Both the position numbers and the translations under genes were made by a program. Of a stretch of DNA of 64,000 nt, positions 1 through 9,200 are shown piece by piece (position 1 is the stretch's first letter; each line of letters begins with the position of its first letter). Source of the DNA: an uncultured Alphaproteobacteria bacterium (GTDB lineage Bacteria > Pseudomonadota > Alphaproteobacteria > UBA2966); contig OY282368.1 of the NCBI GenBank assembly GCA_958295725.1, positions 930,001 to 994,000 of the forward strand. Reading direction: 5' to 3'. The notes below the pieces were generated by a model. It was given only the letters and a program-made list of their open reading frames with translations. It was not told the origin of the DNA and searched no databases.

Positions 1-954
1 CATCTGGTGAGGTTCCTCGACCATCCGAGCACTGGTGTGACGCGGTTCGACCGAATGCCCGCGAGCTGGAAGGAGATCACGGCAGCGGTCGGGGCCGGCG
101 CCATGATCAGACGGAATGACGAGGCAACGCTCGAAGCAGTGGCAGGATGGGTCCAGGAGACGCGGGACTTGGGGCTGCAACTGACGGAGCTCCTGCACTA
201 CCCCGTGCCGATCAAGTTCAGCCGGGCTGATCGTGCGGATCCTGCAGCCGCTGTCACCCGAACACTCGAAACGCTCTGCAATGAGCAGAAGCTGGAGGTC
301 GAGTACGACATTCCAGACGGTGTGTCGCCGTTGAAAGTGACGGCAGACCTGCGTAGCAAGACGCTCACCGCGAGCATGACGGTCGGAGCCCCCGATGACA
401 GGAAGACGGCGAAAGCGTGTACGAACTGGCTGCTGCGAGCGCTCACCAGGACGGACCCGATCGGGGTCCACATAAAGGCAGTCTACGGCGGTCGTCGGCA
501 AGATGCGCAGGAAGCGTTGGACAAGGTTCGGGAGAACCCGAACACTTTGGACAGCGTCGATCCGAAAATCTGCCCGAAGCGCTTCGAGGTAAAGATCGTC
601 TCGGACCTCGGGAGGAGGATGGAAGGACAGAAGACGTTCGTCCAAGCTTTGGAGAAGCTGGTGCCGGAGTTCTATACGCAGGTAGGGCAACGCCTGCGGA
701 CATGGGTTCCAAGCGCACCGCGGGTGGGAAGCACTCCCGCGCCGAACGAATCCAGCGACGCAGCGAAATCAGTACAGGGAACCGGCGGCGAGTCGTTCGG
801 AGGGGAAGAACGTAGGACAGAGAGAGGCGATGGATCAGGGGCAGAAGAGTTTCATGGACCGGACAAGCATGGGGGTCATGTGACGGAGGCATCAGCGGAT
901 GACGGAGGGGTCAGCGAACCCGAGCCCATGTCTGGACCAGCCTTGTCAGATTGA
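1..954 (+). CDS. Hypothetical protein, possibly 5'-partial
   Basis: The frame is open from the first base of the window, so the true N-terminus may lie outside it. The first in-frame start visible is GTG at 7, giving 315 residues. I recognise no family. Roughly residues 1-225 look like a soluble mixed alpha/beta domain with charged helices. The last 90 residues are rich in Gly, Ser, Glu and Asp and look disordered. No signal peptide or membrane segment is seen. The next feature downstream is a truncated lipoprotein, so the gene sits at the edge of a rearranged region. Function is unknown. Confidence 0.6.
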   Translation, partial: HLVRFLDHPSTGVTRFDRMPASWKEITAAVGAGAMIRRNDEATLEAVAGWVQETRDLGLQLTELLHYPVPIKFSRADRADPAAAVTRTLETLCNEQKLEVEYDIPDGVSPLKVTADLRSKTLTASMTVGAPDDRKTAKACTNWLLRALTRTDPIGVHIKAVYGGRRQDAQEALDKVRENPNTLDSVDPKICPKRFEVKIVSDLGRRMEGQKTFVQALEKLVPEFYTQVGQRLRTWVPSAPRVGSTPAPNESSDAAKSVQGTGGESFGGEERRTERGDGSGAEEFHGPDKHGGHVTEASADDGGVSEPEPMSGPALSD

Positions 955-994
955 AGCGCAGGAGCCAGTGCAAGGTGCAAGGGGGAATACGAGG

Positions 995-1084
995 ATGAAG
1001 AGATTTCAGAAATGGACCGCGACAGTGGCGATACCAGTGGCTCTGACAGGCTGTGCGGACACATCGGGGAAGGCGCGCCGATAG
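995..1084 (+). pseudogene. Truncated lipoprotein remnant
   Basis: ATG at 995 follows a purine-rich stretch (GGGGGAATACGAGG). It opens a 29-residue frame with a basic start, a hydrophobic stretch and a lipobox (LTGC), then stops after about ten more residues. This is the layout of a lipoprotein signal peptide whose mature part is gone. The frame ends 4 bases before the end of the opposing PIN toxin gene, so the body was probably lost when the toxin-antitoxin segment joined here. It could still be a tiny genuine lipopeptide, but truncation is more likely. Confidence 0.4.
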
Positions 1085-1088
1085 CCCG

Positions 1089-1475
1089 TCAAAGAGACCG
1101 GATCGGCCCCGGGTAGCGCGCGACGGTTTCATCCGCGGTCAAGAGCAGGAGTCCCTCGATTTGGGCCTGTGCGACGAGGAGCCGGTCGAACGGATCCTTG
1201 TGGATCGGCGGGAGCAGGTCCACGGCCGCCGCGTGGGCGCCCGTGATGGGCAGTTCCGTGTAGTCGTTCTCCAGCAGGCCCCGACGCAGCAGGCGCGGGT
1301 CGACGCTGAAATCCGCGCGCCCGAGCCCGTTCTTGATGGTGATCTCCCAGAGCGAGACGGCGCTGAAGACGGGCCTGGTCTCCGGGTTCTCGATCAGGGC
1401 GCGCGCCTCGTCCGGCAACCGTTCGGGCGTACCTGCCGCCCAGAGCAGAACATGCGTGTCGAGGAGGAGATTCAC
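1089..1475 (-). CDS. vapC: PIN-domain ribonuclease toxin (VapC-like)
   Basis: This 128-residue protein is a typical single PIN domain. It has the N-terminal acidic residue in LLDTH, a Glu in SLWEI, and the C-terminal acidic cluster around KDPFDRLLVAQA and LLTAD that binds divalent metal. PIN toxins of this kind cut RNA in the cytoplasm and are held inactive by the partner antitoxin. The start codon overlaps the stop of the Phd-type antitoxin gene by 4 nt (ATGA), which indicates translational coupling. The module is complete and looks functional. It sits between a broken lipoprotein gene and an IS5 relic. Confidence 0.88.
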   Translation of the reverse strand: MNLLLDTHVLLWAAGTPERLPDEARALIENPETRPVFSAVSLWEITIKNGLGRADFSVDPRLLRRGLLENDYTELPITGAHAAAVDLLPPIHKDPFDRLLVAQAQIEGLLLLTADETVARYPGPIRSL

Positions 1476-1717
1476 CCGCCGCCTTCGAACATCGCCCCGA
1501 TCTCGGCGGCGCCCATGCGGTCGAAGTCTTCCGGCGCCGCGACCTTTCCGGTCAGAAACCCGGTCCGGCGCGCCGTCCCGGGATCCGGCGCGTCCACGGC
1601 GACGACCTTGACGACGGGCTTGCCCGCGCGCGCGATGACGAAGGGCTCTCCCTTGGCGGCGGCTTCGACGAAACGCGAAAGATGGGTCTTGGCTTCGTGC
1701 ATGTTGACGGTGCGCAT
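1472..1717 (-). CDS. Phd/YefM-type antitoxin
   Basis: An 81-residue antitoxin whose N-terminus (MRTVNMHEAKTHLSRFVE) is the classic Phd/YefM DNA-binding fold. The C-terminal tail after about residue 50 would wrap the PIN toxin. I chose the ATG at 1717 rather than an upstream in-frame start at 1789, because a GGAG lies about 7 bases before it and the longer version would run into the IS5 end. The gene is upstream of and overlaps the toxin. Phd antitoxins repress their own promoter, and a palindrome lies just upstream. Confidence 0.85.
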   Translation of the reverse strand: MRTVNMHEAKTHLSRFVEAAAKGEPFVIARAGKPVVKVVAVDAPDPGTARRTGFLTGKVAAPEDFDRMGAAEIGAMFEGGG

Positions 1718-1730
1718 GATAAGCTCCTTC

Positions 1731-1774
1731 AGACTAAGTCTAAGGAACTTAACCAAGGTCGGCCGCTGCGTCAA
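1731..1774 (-). promoter_or_regulatory. Promoter and operator of the Phd/PIN pair
   Basis: Read on the minus strand there is TTGACG (1774-1769), 17 bp, then TAAGTT (1751-1746). This is a good -35 and a fair -10 placed just ahead of the antitoxin. Over the expected start site lies the perfect palindrome AGACTAAGTCT (1731-1741), a plausible Phd operator. The -35 box ends exactly where the IS5 copy begins (1775). Confidence 0.5.
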
Positions 1775-2365
1775 GGAAGGTTTGATCAAGCTGCTTGGTT
1801 ATGCGGAGGGAGTATTCCCGATGCCCGATGGGGCTTGGGGAAGCGCCATTGAGGCTCGGAACCCCCGGTCTCGATGCCCCGGCGGCGGTTTCCGTACCGC
1901 CCGGATGGGTCGCTTCCGCCTCACGCCAGCGCCAGATGGCGCTCGCCGATCATCAGGTTGGCGAAGCCCAGCAGAAGCGCGATCCGTTGCCTGTTCTTCG
2001 CCAGCCCCCGGTAGCGCACCCTGGCGTAGCCGAAGCGCCGCTGAGGTACAGGAAGGGATGCTCGACCTTGGCACGCACCGACGCCCTGGCCCGCTCGCAC
2101 GCCGCCGCCGCGCTGTCGGGCGCCAGCGCGCGCCGCTTGCCCGGCTTCAGCGCCACCCGCCAGTCCACCGCGCCGCCATTGTTCTCCGGGCGCTTGCCAA
2201 CCCCCTGGTAGCCCGCGTCCCCCCACACCCGCCGCTCCGCGCCGTGCACCCGCTTCTTCGACACGTACTCCAAATCCGCAAACGTCGCCTGTCCCATCGT
2301 CCAGCCTCAACCCCGAACCATGAAGGCCTGTTGTAACAAAACACCAAACTTGATCAGAGCTTTCC
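1775..2365 (-). mobile_element. IS5-family element, internally deleted copy 1
   Basis: A 591-bp element. The left end (GGAAGGTTTGATCAAG) and right end (complement GGAAAGCTCTGATCAAG) form imperfect inverted repeats and match copies at 4627 and 52312. It carries the first residues and the C-terminal part of an IS5-type DDE transposase but lacks the middle. Flanks are TCAA on the left and CTAA just inside or at the right end, so no clean target duplication is seen. The right end cuts the di-heme oxidoreductase gene. Confidence 0.75.
1921..2297 (-). pseudogene. IS5 transposase remnant
   Basis: It starts like copy 2 (MGQATFADLEYVSKKRV), then jumps directly to a late segment containing DAGYQG and KVEHPF. 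It is frameshifted near 2045 before ending in the family C-terminus RYRGLAKN...GERHLALA. The DUF772-like N-terminal region and the first catalytic Asp are missing, so it cannot be active. The deletion differs from that of copy 2, showing independent decay from the same parent. Confidence 0.7.
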
Positions 2366-3202
2366 TAACACCCGCGCGTCGCCGATGTCGCGGCGGGCCG
2401 GCACCCCGAGGTTACGGCTGTAGAAGACGAGCAAGTCAAACAGCGCGGCGCCGCGCGGCGATATCATCGTATCGGGATGAAGCGGCCCGTATCGGGGATT
2501 CGCGACCTCATAGCGCGGCGCGCGCAGGGATACCTCCTCGCCACCGGCCAGCGTCATCGGCATCTCCCGGTAGGCGACCGCCATATCGCCCTCTGCGCGC
2601 ACCCCCTGGACCGAGAAATTCTGTAACTGGTCCCCATAGGCGGGTTCCGCGATGGAGGCCTCGCGGTACGTCCCCGGCGTCGTTCGATCGGCGATGCCGC
2701 GGGACGGGATCGAAAGACGAAGCAACATCGATTCGGCCCGCTCGCCCGCGGCCGGCGGATGGCCGCGGCCGTCTTTCAGATGGCAGCGCTGGCAGGAGCG
2801 CGCGTTGAACAGCGGGCCGAGACCGTCCGAGGAGACGGTCGAGCTGGGCGCCGATACCCAGACCTTTCTGAAGATGCCGTCGCCGACCCTGAAGTCGAGC
2901 GCGCGCTCGAAGGGCATGTTGGCGGACGGGTGCGAGAAGGCGTTCCGATTCGGCGCCTTGAACACCGTCGCCGCGCCCCCGGGCCGGCGTTCGTAAGGCT
3001 CGGGCCGGGAGAAGCTTTCCGCCGGCCGCGTCGTCGCCGCGGCGCGCTCCCGCTCCATGCCGGATTCTTCGGCGCGCGGCGCGTCGGCCGGAGCCGGAAG
3101 GAGGGCGGCAATAACGGCCATCGCCATGAGGCCGCGCGCCGCGCCGCCCGGGGGCGAGCGGCGTATCCGCGATACGAACCGACGCATAAGCAGGAACCGC
3201 AC
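2354..3202 (-). pseudogene. Di-heme oxidoreductase (DUF1111/DHOR) gene, truncated
   Basis: The N-terminal half matches the DUF1111 di-heme oxidoreductase family. There is a signal peptide ending near ADAPRAEES, the sequence GDGIFRKVWVSAPSS, and one heme-binding CQRCH followed by LKDGRGHP. Family proteins are usually around 450-500 residues and carry a second CxxCH. Here the sequence jumps from ISPRGAA to LFDLLVFYSRNLGVPARR, an apparent internal deletion. It then terminates inside the IS5 end, so the second heme motif is lost. The start is ATG at 3187 or GTG at 3202. It is divergent from the LbtU-like gene and shares a Fur-like region, which suggests a former role in iron uptake. Confidence 0.7.
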
Positions 3203-3233
3203 GATCGACCGGCCCTTGGACGAAAAAAGCTGC

Positions 3234-3299
3234 TTGACGTACCCTAAATGAGAATGATATAACGTATCTTAAATGAGAATGACGTTAATGAGTGTCATT
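3234..3299 (+). promoter_or_regulatory. Iron-type divergent promoter with Fur-like sites
   Basis: TTGACG (3234-3239), 18 bp, TATAAC (3258-3263) is a strong promoter reading toward the LbtU-like gene. TAAATGAGAATGA occurs twice, at 3245-3257 and 3270-3282, resembling Fur half-sites (TGAGAATGA). The first copy lies inside the promoter spacer. A third site is the inverted repeat AATGA-GTG-TCATT at 3287-3299. A repressor bound here would block both divergent genes, as expected for iron-responsive control by Fur. Confidence 0.6.
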
Positions 3300-3380
3300 C
3301 GCGTTAGATCGAAAAAGAAGCCCACCCGACCGACGGCGCCGGTCCCTGCTTGCACGCTCTTCTCCGGAGGATCGCTGACA

Positions 3381-3440
3381 ATGCCGGGGCACGCCCACCG
3401 GCCCGGTTCCGCCGCCCCGCGGCACATATCGTCAGTATAG
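3381..3440 (+). CDS. Possible 19-residue leader peptide
   Basis: ATG at 3381 follows GGAGG by 10 bases and opens a 19-codon frame. Its stop TAG overlaps the AGGAGG ribosome site of the LbtU-like gene (TAGGAGG, 3438-3444). That overlap would couple translation of the two, as in leader or upstream ORFs of iron genes. Only spacing and the start signal support it; the peptide has no recognisable sequence. Confidence 0.3.
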   Translation: MPGHAHRPGSAAPRHISSV

Positions 3441-3453
3441 GAGGAAACGACCG

Positions 3454-4626
3454 ATGAAAGTGAAAACCATGATCGCGGCCGGCGTTGCCGCGTTCGTCTG
3501 GCATGCGCCGGCATCGGCGCAGGGATCGATCGACGAACGTCTCGCCAACATGGAGCGGCGGGTCAAGTATCTGGAAGAACGGGTCGCCGACCAGGACAAG
3601 GTGATCGTCGAGAAGGACCGCGAGATCTCCAAGCTGAGCAAACAAGGCGAGAAGCAAGAGAACTCGTGGTTCAACGCGGTCGAGATCGCCGGCGTCGTGG
3701 AGGTCGAAACGGCCGTGGCAGATCCCTATGAAGGAGATAAGGAAACGGATGCCACGGTCGCTACGGTCGAACTCGGCATCGCGGCCCGGATACACGACTG
3801 GGTAGGGGCGGATCTCGTCCTGCTTCACGAGGAAGACGAGGATCAGGACATCGCGGTCAACGTCGCGACCCTGACCTTCGGCCAAGCCGACGGACCGTTC
3901 TCGCTGACCGCGGGACGACAATACGTGCCTTTCGGGGTCTTCGAGAGCAATTCCCTGTCCGATCCCCTGACACTCGAGCTCGGTGAAACGCAGGAGACCG
4001 CCTTGCGGGTCGGGCTCTCGTCGGAAGGACTTTCCGGCTCCGTGTTCGGGTTCAACGGCGACAACGATAAAAACGGCAGGAATCGCATCGCCGGCTACGG
4101 CGCCGCGATCGGCTATGCGATGGAGCGCGAGGACTTCGCGTTCGGCACGAACCTGTCCTACATCAACGATATCGGCGATTCGGACAGCCTCCAGGACGCG
4201 ATCGCCGGCACCCTTGGCGGCAACGACGTGACCGATCACGTACCGGGCTGGGCCGCGGGCGGCATGCTGCGCTACGGCGACGCGTCGTTGATCGTCGAGT
4301 ACCTGGCTTCGTTGGAGCGTTTCCAGGTCGGCGAGGTGGCGTTCGCCGGCCACGGCGCCAAACCGTCGAGCTGGATGATCGAGGGGGCCTACGGTTTCGG
4401 CCTCGCGGGCAAGGACGCGACGATTGCCGCGAGCTATCAGGGAACGCGAGAGGCGCTTGCCCTGGAACTGCCCAGGAAACGCGTGTCGATCAGTTTCTTG
4501 GTCGCCGTGTTGGAACAGGTCGCGCTCGGCCTCGAATGGGCGCGAGATCACGACTATGGCGTGGCGGACGGGGGCAGCGGCCGCGAAGCCGACACCCTTA
4601 CCGCCCGGCTCGCCGCCGAATTCTAG
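3454..4626 (+). CDS. LbtU-family siderophore porin
   Basis: A 390-residue outer-membrane protein. A signal peptide ends near APASAQ. A coiled-coil segment follows (about residues 27-65, LANMERRVKYLEERVADQD), then a beta-rich barrel ending in the typical aromatic terminus AEF. This layout matches LbtU-like porins, first known for legiobactin uptake in Legionella. The ribosome site AGGAGG sits 9 bases before ATG 3454. It is downstream of a Fur-like promoter and divergent from a broken di-heme oxidoreductase, which fits iron acquisition. The gene ends 1 bp before an IS5 copy but has a normal C-terminus. The substrate is unknown. Confidence 0.8.
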   Translation: MKVKTMIAAGVAAFVWHAPASAQGSIDERLANMERRVKYLEERVADQDKVIVEKDREISKLSKQGEKQENSWFNAVEIAGVVEVETAVADPYEGDKETDATVATVELGIAARIHDWVGADLVLLHEEDEDQDIAVNVATLTFGQADGPFSLTAGRQYVPFGVFESNSLSDPLTLELGETQETALRVGLSSEGLSGSVFGFNGDNDKNGRNRIAGYGAAIGYAMEREDFAFGTNLSYINDIGDSDSLQDAIAGTLGGNDVTDHVPGWAAGGMLRYGDASLIVEYLASLERFQVGEVAFAGHGAKPSSWMIEGAYGFGLAGKDATIAASYQGTREALALELPRKRVSISFLVAVLEQVALGLEWARDHDYGVADGGSGREADTLTARLAAEF

Positions 4627-5463
4627 GGAAGATCTGATCAAGCTGCCTGGTTATGCGGAGGGGGTATTCCCGAGGCCCGATGGGACTTGGGGAAGCGCCA
4701 TTGAGGCTCGGAACCCCCGGTCTCGATGCCCCGGCGGTGGTTTTCGAGGCCGTCCGGCGGTTTTCGTACCGCCCGGACGGGTCGCTTCCGCTTTACGCCA
4801 GCGCCAGATGGCGCTCGCCGATCATCAGGTTGGCGAAGCCCAGCAAAAGCGCGATCCGTTGTCTGTTCTTCGCCAGCCCCCGGTAGCGCACCTTCTTCGT
4901 CTGGCGCATCTCCGGGTCCCGCCTGCCCGCCTTGTTCTTCGTCGACGACGGCGCCTCGATAAGGCCCGCATCCACGATAGTCCCTTCCCGAAGCCGCAAG
5001 CCCCGCGACGCCAGGTGCTCGTTGATCTCTCCCAACAGCACCTCGCCCAGGCCGTGCCTCTCCAACAGATGCCGGAACTTGAGGATCGTCGTCTCGTCCG
5101 GTAGCGGACCCGACAGCCGCAAACCCACGAACCGACGCACCGACTCGACCTCGTGGAGCAGGTCCTCCATCCCCGGATCGCTCAGGTTGTAGAACAACTG
5201 CACGCAGTGCACCCGCAACATGACCGACAACGCGTAAGGCCGCCGACCCCGCCCCTCCTTCGGATAGAACGGCCGAATGCGCCCCTCCAGACGCTCCCAC
5301 GGGATCAACCCGTCCATGCGGGCAAGGAACTTCTCCCGGCGCGTCACCCGCTTCTTCGACACGTACTCCAAATCCGCAAACGTCGCCTGTCCCATCGTCC
5401 AGCCTCAACCCCAAACCATGAAAGACTATTGTAACAAAACCCCAAACTTGATCAGAGCTTTCT
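4627..5463 (-). mobile_element. IS5-family element, internally deleted copy 2
   Basis: An 837-bp copy with the same ends as copy 1 (left GGAAGATCTGATCAAG, right complement GAAAGCTCTGATCAAG). The left flank CTAG fits the YTAR target preference of the IS5 group, but the right flank is TCAAG, so no simple target duplication is present. It retains the N-terminal half of the transposase and the last 33 codons. Same orientation as copy 1. Confidence 0.78.
4793..5395 (-). pseudogene. IS5-group transposase with internal deletion
   Basis: 200 residues in frame: the N-terminal DUF772-like part, the first catalytic Asp in TIVDAGLIEAPSS, then KNKAGRRDPEMRQTKK. This is fused directly to the C-terminal motif VRYRGLAKN. 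An intact IS5-group transposase is over 300 residues. About 130 residues with the second Asp and catalytic Glu are missing, so the protein should be inactive. The open frame means it might still be translated and bind its ends. Confidence 0.75.
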
Positions 5464-5535
5464 CAAGTCCCGGTCGAGCAGGTGGGAGGGATTCGCCCGC
5501 CTCGCGTGTCGATGCGTTGCCCGGCGGCGCGGCGG

Positions 5536-6120
5536 CTACGAGAAGACGAACAGCCCGATCCCGACGATGACGAGGAGGCCGATCACCCAGGCCCAGGTGG
5601 GGATGCCCGATTCGTCCGCGGAAGCGGCCATCGCCGGCGCTTCGGCGGCTTCCTCCGCCGCTTCCTCCTCCGCCTCGCCGACCGGGGCGACCTGTTCCGC
5701 GAACCTCGAGAAGAAGTCGTCGGCCATCTTCTTGGCCACGCCCTCGACGACCCGCGAGCCGATCTGCGCCATCTTGCCGCCGACCGAGGCGTTGGCCTCG
5801 TAGCGCAGCACCGTCCCGCCGTTCGCGCCGGTGAGCGTCACCTTGGCGCCGCCCTTGCCGAACCCCGCCGCGCCGCCCTGGCCTTCGCCGGAAATGGTGT
5901 ATCCGTTCGGCGGGTCGATGTCCGACAGCGTCACGCGGCCGTTGAACTTCGTCCGCACCGGTCCCACCTTGGCCATGACGGTGGCCGTGAACTCCGTATC
6001 GGAGACCTTCTCGAGCGTCTCGCAGCCCGGAACCGAAGCCTTGAGCACGTCCGCGTCGTTGAGGGCCTCCCACACCTTCTCGCGCGGGGCGGGAATCGTG
6101 TGTTCGCCCGTCATGTCCAT
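5536..6120 (-). CDS. coxG: CoxG-family SRPBCC carbon monoxide dehydrogenase accessory protein
   Basis: A 194-residue protein. Residues 1-150 are a CoxG/SRPBCC lipid-binding-like domain: GEHTIPAPREKVWEALND at the start, then VPGCE, and the glycine-rich GEGQGGAAGFGKG. A linker rich in Ala and Glu follows, with a C-terminal membrane span (WAWVIGLLVIVGIGLFVFS). Such tail-anchored CoxG proteins help recruit CO dehydrogenase-type molybdenum enzymes to the membrane. No cox structural genes are nearby, so its partner is elsewhere. The start at 6120 is preferred because GGGGGA lies upstream. Confidence 0.85.
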   Translation of the reverse strand: MDMTGEHTIPAPREKVWEALNDADVLKASVPGCETLEKVSDTEFTATVMAKVGPVRTKFNGRVTLSDIDPPNGYTISGEGQGGAAGFGKGGAKVTLTGANGGTVLRYEANASVGGKMAQIGSRVVEGVAKKMADDFFSRFAEQVAPVGEAEEEAAEEAAEAPAMAASADESGIPTWAWVIGLLVIVGIGLFVFS

Positions 6121-6282
6121 GACGATCCCCCGTTGCAACCGTCGTCGCCGGCGACAGGCAGGCGCCTCTTGTCGAAGAGCTTCATAGGCCCTCCTGAATT
6201 GAAGGTCGTGTTTCCCGAACGCCGACATCGTGGCGTCCATTCCAAGCAGGCCAGCTTATGACATGGAGACGGAAAAATTCAA

Positions 6283-9200
6283 TCAACGGTCCGGCTCGAA
6301 CACCAGCTCCGGCACGACGACTTCCCAGGCGTCGCATTTCAGGACGTCGCGGTATTCCGGACGCGATGCCTCCCGGCTCCACCCCGTGACGGCCAGGACC
6401 GAGGCCGACCGGCACCGTGTCCCGGCCGGGGGCGCGAAGCTCTTGGCGAGACGCCCGACCACGACGCCCTCCGGGTTCAGCAGTTCCCAGCGTCCGGCGT
6501 TCACGGTCCGTGTTCGCAGGGGATCGCCGGGAGACAGCGCGGCGATGGCGCGATGCGCCGCCCGGCGGGCGCCTTGTCGTCCGGCGAAACCGAGATCGAT
6601 GTCCTTCAGGCCCGGCCGGACGAAGTTGCGCTCCAGCGCCGCGTCCGCGGGCGGAAACTCGCTCGGCTCGCGATGCAGGACGCCGGGTTTGTCGAGCAGC
6701 GCCTCCTGCAACCGATGAGGGCCGTCGAGCCGCGCGAGCGCGAGGGTTCGCCGGGCGCGCGTCATCGCCACGTAGTACAGCCTTCGGGCCTCGTCCGGGT
6801 CTTCTCCGCGCCCGACGCGGTCCCAGCCGCCGTCCAGCACGGCCACGTGGTCGAACTCCAGACCCTTGGCGCGGTGCGCGGTCAGCAGCAGCAGTCCGCG
6901 CTGTCGTCGGCGGATGTCCTGGCCCCATTCCGCCAACCATTCGAGGAAATGGCCGGTGGGAGTTTCCGCGCCGCCGGTCTCCAGGGCGTGTTCGTCGACA
7001 GCCTGCCGGAGAAGCTCGTTCCAGAGGTTCGTCGGACGCGAGTCCACCCAGTCGCGGAGGGCCGCGCCGTCGACGACGCCGGCCTCCAGGCCGCGCAGCC
7101 ACTCGACGAACGCGCGGGTCTCGCGCAGGCGCCAGAAGCCTGGAATTTCTTCATCCCCCATCCATGCCGGGATACCGTGCGTCTCGCAGAACGCACGCAC
7201 CGGAACCAGATACGCCCATTCGCGCGCGATCACGGCGCACCGGGACCAGTCCCAATCCGGCGACAGGCCGGCGAGCCGCAACAACTCGGCCATGACGGTT
7301 CGCGCTTGCCGGACCGGGTCGCGGCCCGCCGGCAGGATCTGCACCCGTCCTCGCGACACCGGGTCCAGTTTCTCCCACCTTCCTCCCCTCGGATCTTTCG
7401 CCCGCGCCCGGTCGATGCGGATGGGGCGTCGGACTTTCATACGTTCGCGCGCCGGTGCGATCGTCGCGTTGGCGGCCTCGACGATGTGGGCGGTGGAACG
7501 GTAGTTGTCGGTGAGGTAGATCGGCTTGGGTCCGTAATCCGCTTCGAAACGGCGGATGTACTCCACCGAGGCGCCGTTGAAGGCGTAGATGTTCTGATCG
7601 TCGTCCCCGACCGCGAACAGGGTGAGCTTGCCCGCCTCGTCGTCGAGCGTTCGTCCGGCCAGCGCCGAGATCAACTCGTACTGGTCCTTGCCGATGTCCT
7701 GGTACTCGTCCACCAGGATCCAGCGGAATCCCGCCAGCAGCCGCCCTCGTCGCTCGTCCGCCTCTTCCGGCGAGAGGTCCTCGCCGCGCAGCACCCTCGT
7801 CGCGCGGCGCATCACCTCCCGGAACACGTCGTCGTCGGGACGCTCCGCACGGCCCGTGAAGCTGGCGCCGGCCAGCCGCATGGCCATGGCGTGGCAGGTG
7901 AGCACGGTCACGCCTCGCGCGTCGTCGCCGACGAGGTCCCGGAGACGACGGCGGATGTCGACCGCCGCGTGCCGGTTGTAGGCCAGGGCCAGGATGCCGC
8001 GGGGGTTCTCGCGCCTCGCGCGTATCAGGTAGGCGATGCGGTGCACCAGCACCCGGGTCTTGCCGGAACCCGGGCCGGCGAGCACCAGCACGTTGGTCTG
8101 GTCCCGGTCGTCCGCGACGATGCGTTGCTGGACGGGGTTCTTCAGACTCTCGACGATCGCCCGCCAGGATTCCGGCGTCGTCTCGCGGCCGATCTCCCGG
8201 TCCCGGCCGGGCAGCCAGCGGCCGAGGAATTCCCCTTCCTTCAGGGTGAAGTAGTCCATCGCCAGGCGCCGCGCCTCGCTCGTGTCGACGAGACCGCGTT
8301 CGGCGAACTCCGCCATCACGTGGATCTGCAGGACCTGTCCCTTGTAATGAAGGGCGAGAGGCTCGAAGTCGACTCTGGCGAAGCCGCGCCGGTCCCGCCG
8401 CTCCAGGCGGATGGTCATGGCCTGGCGGAACACCGAGAGGCCCTTGTTGAGGCGGATGACATCCTGCTCGTGCAGCCACAGGAGGGCGCGGTCCAGAAGT
8501 TTGTCGGGGTTTCTGACCATGCTCTTCAGGACAAGGTCGGACTCGATCGCCCGGGTCAGCTTGCCGAGCGTGGTTTCGGCCAGCAGATCCGTGCCCCGGC
8601 TTCCGGGCGGCAGGCAGGCGAGGAGATGGTCCAGCAGGCGCGCCGCCGCCTCGCGCCGGAGCCGGGCGGTCTCCTCCAGCGCCCGCCACTCGCGCCGGAG
8701 CGTTACCTGTGCCGTTTCCGCGTCCCGCTTTCGCGCCGTCAGGCTGCCCGTGGCGCCATCCTCTCCGCGGCCGTCTCGGGCGATGCCGCGGACGATGCGC
8801 CATAGCCGGTCCGGCAGGGGATCGGCCAGGCCCTCGTCCCGCAGGACCTGTGCGGCGATACGCAGATGCAGCGACGACGTGTCTCCCTTGCCCTGGTCCG
8901 GCGCCGCCTCGCGCATGTGGGCGATCAGGGCGACCTCCAGCGCCGCCGCCTGCTCCAGGCGTTTGGACGAGGCGCGCTCCACGCCCGCGTGGACGAACGC
9001 GGTCAACGCCGTATCGTTATCGGAGATGCCCAGCCTCTCGAGATCGTACAACCCGCCGCGCACGCCTTCGGGGCTCAGGCCCGACACGCACATCAGCTCG
9101 TCGGTGCTCACGCCTTCGTCGGCATCGGCTCCGATCAACGACTCCGCGATGCGCAGCAACTGCTCGAGGCGCGCCTTCGCGACGGTTCTCCCTTCCAGCT

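Noticed and set aside
3304..4641. 445-codon frame antisense to the LbtU-like gene
   Set aside because: It is a shadow of the porin gene: no family resemblance or start signal, while the plus strand has a signal peptide, ribosome site and promoter.
6553..8805. 750-codon and 701-codon plus-strand frames opposite the helicase
   Set aside because: GC-rich shadow frames; the minus strand encodes clear helicase motifs throughout.
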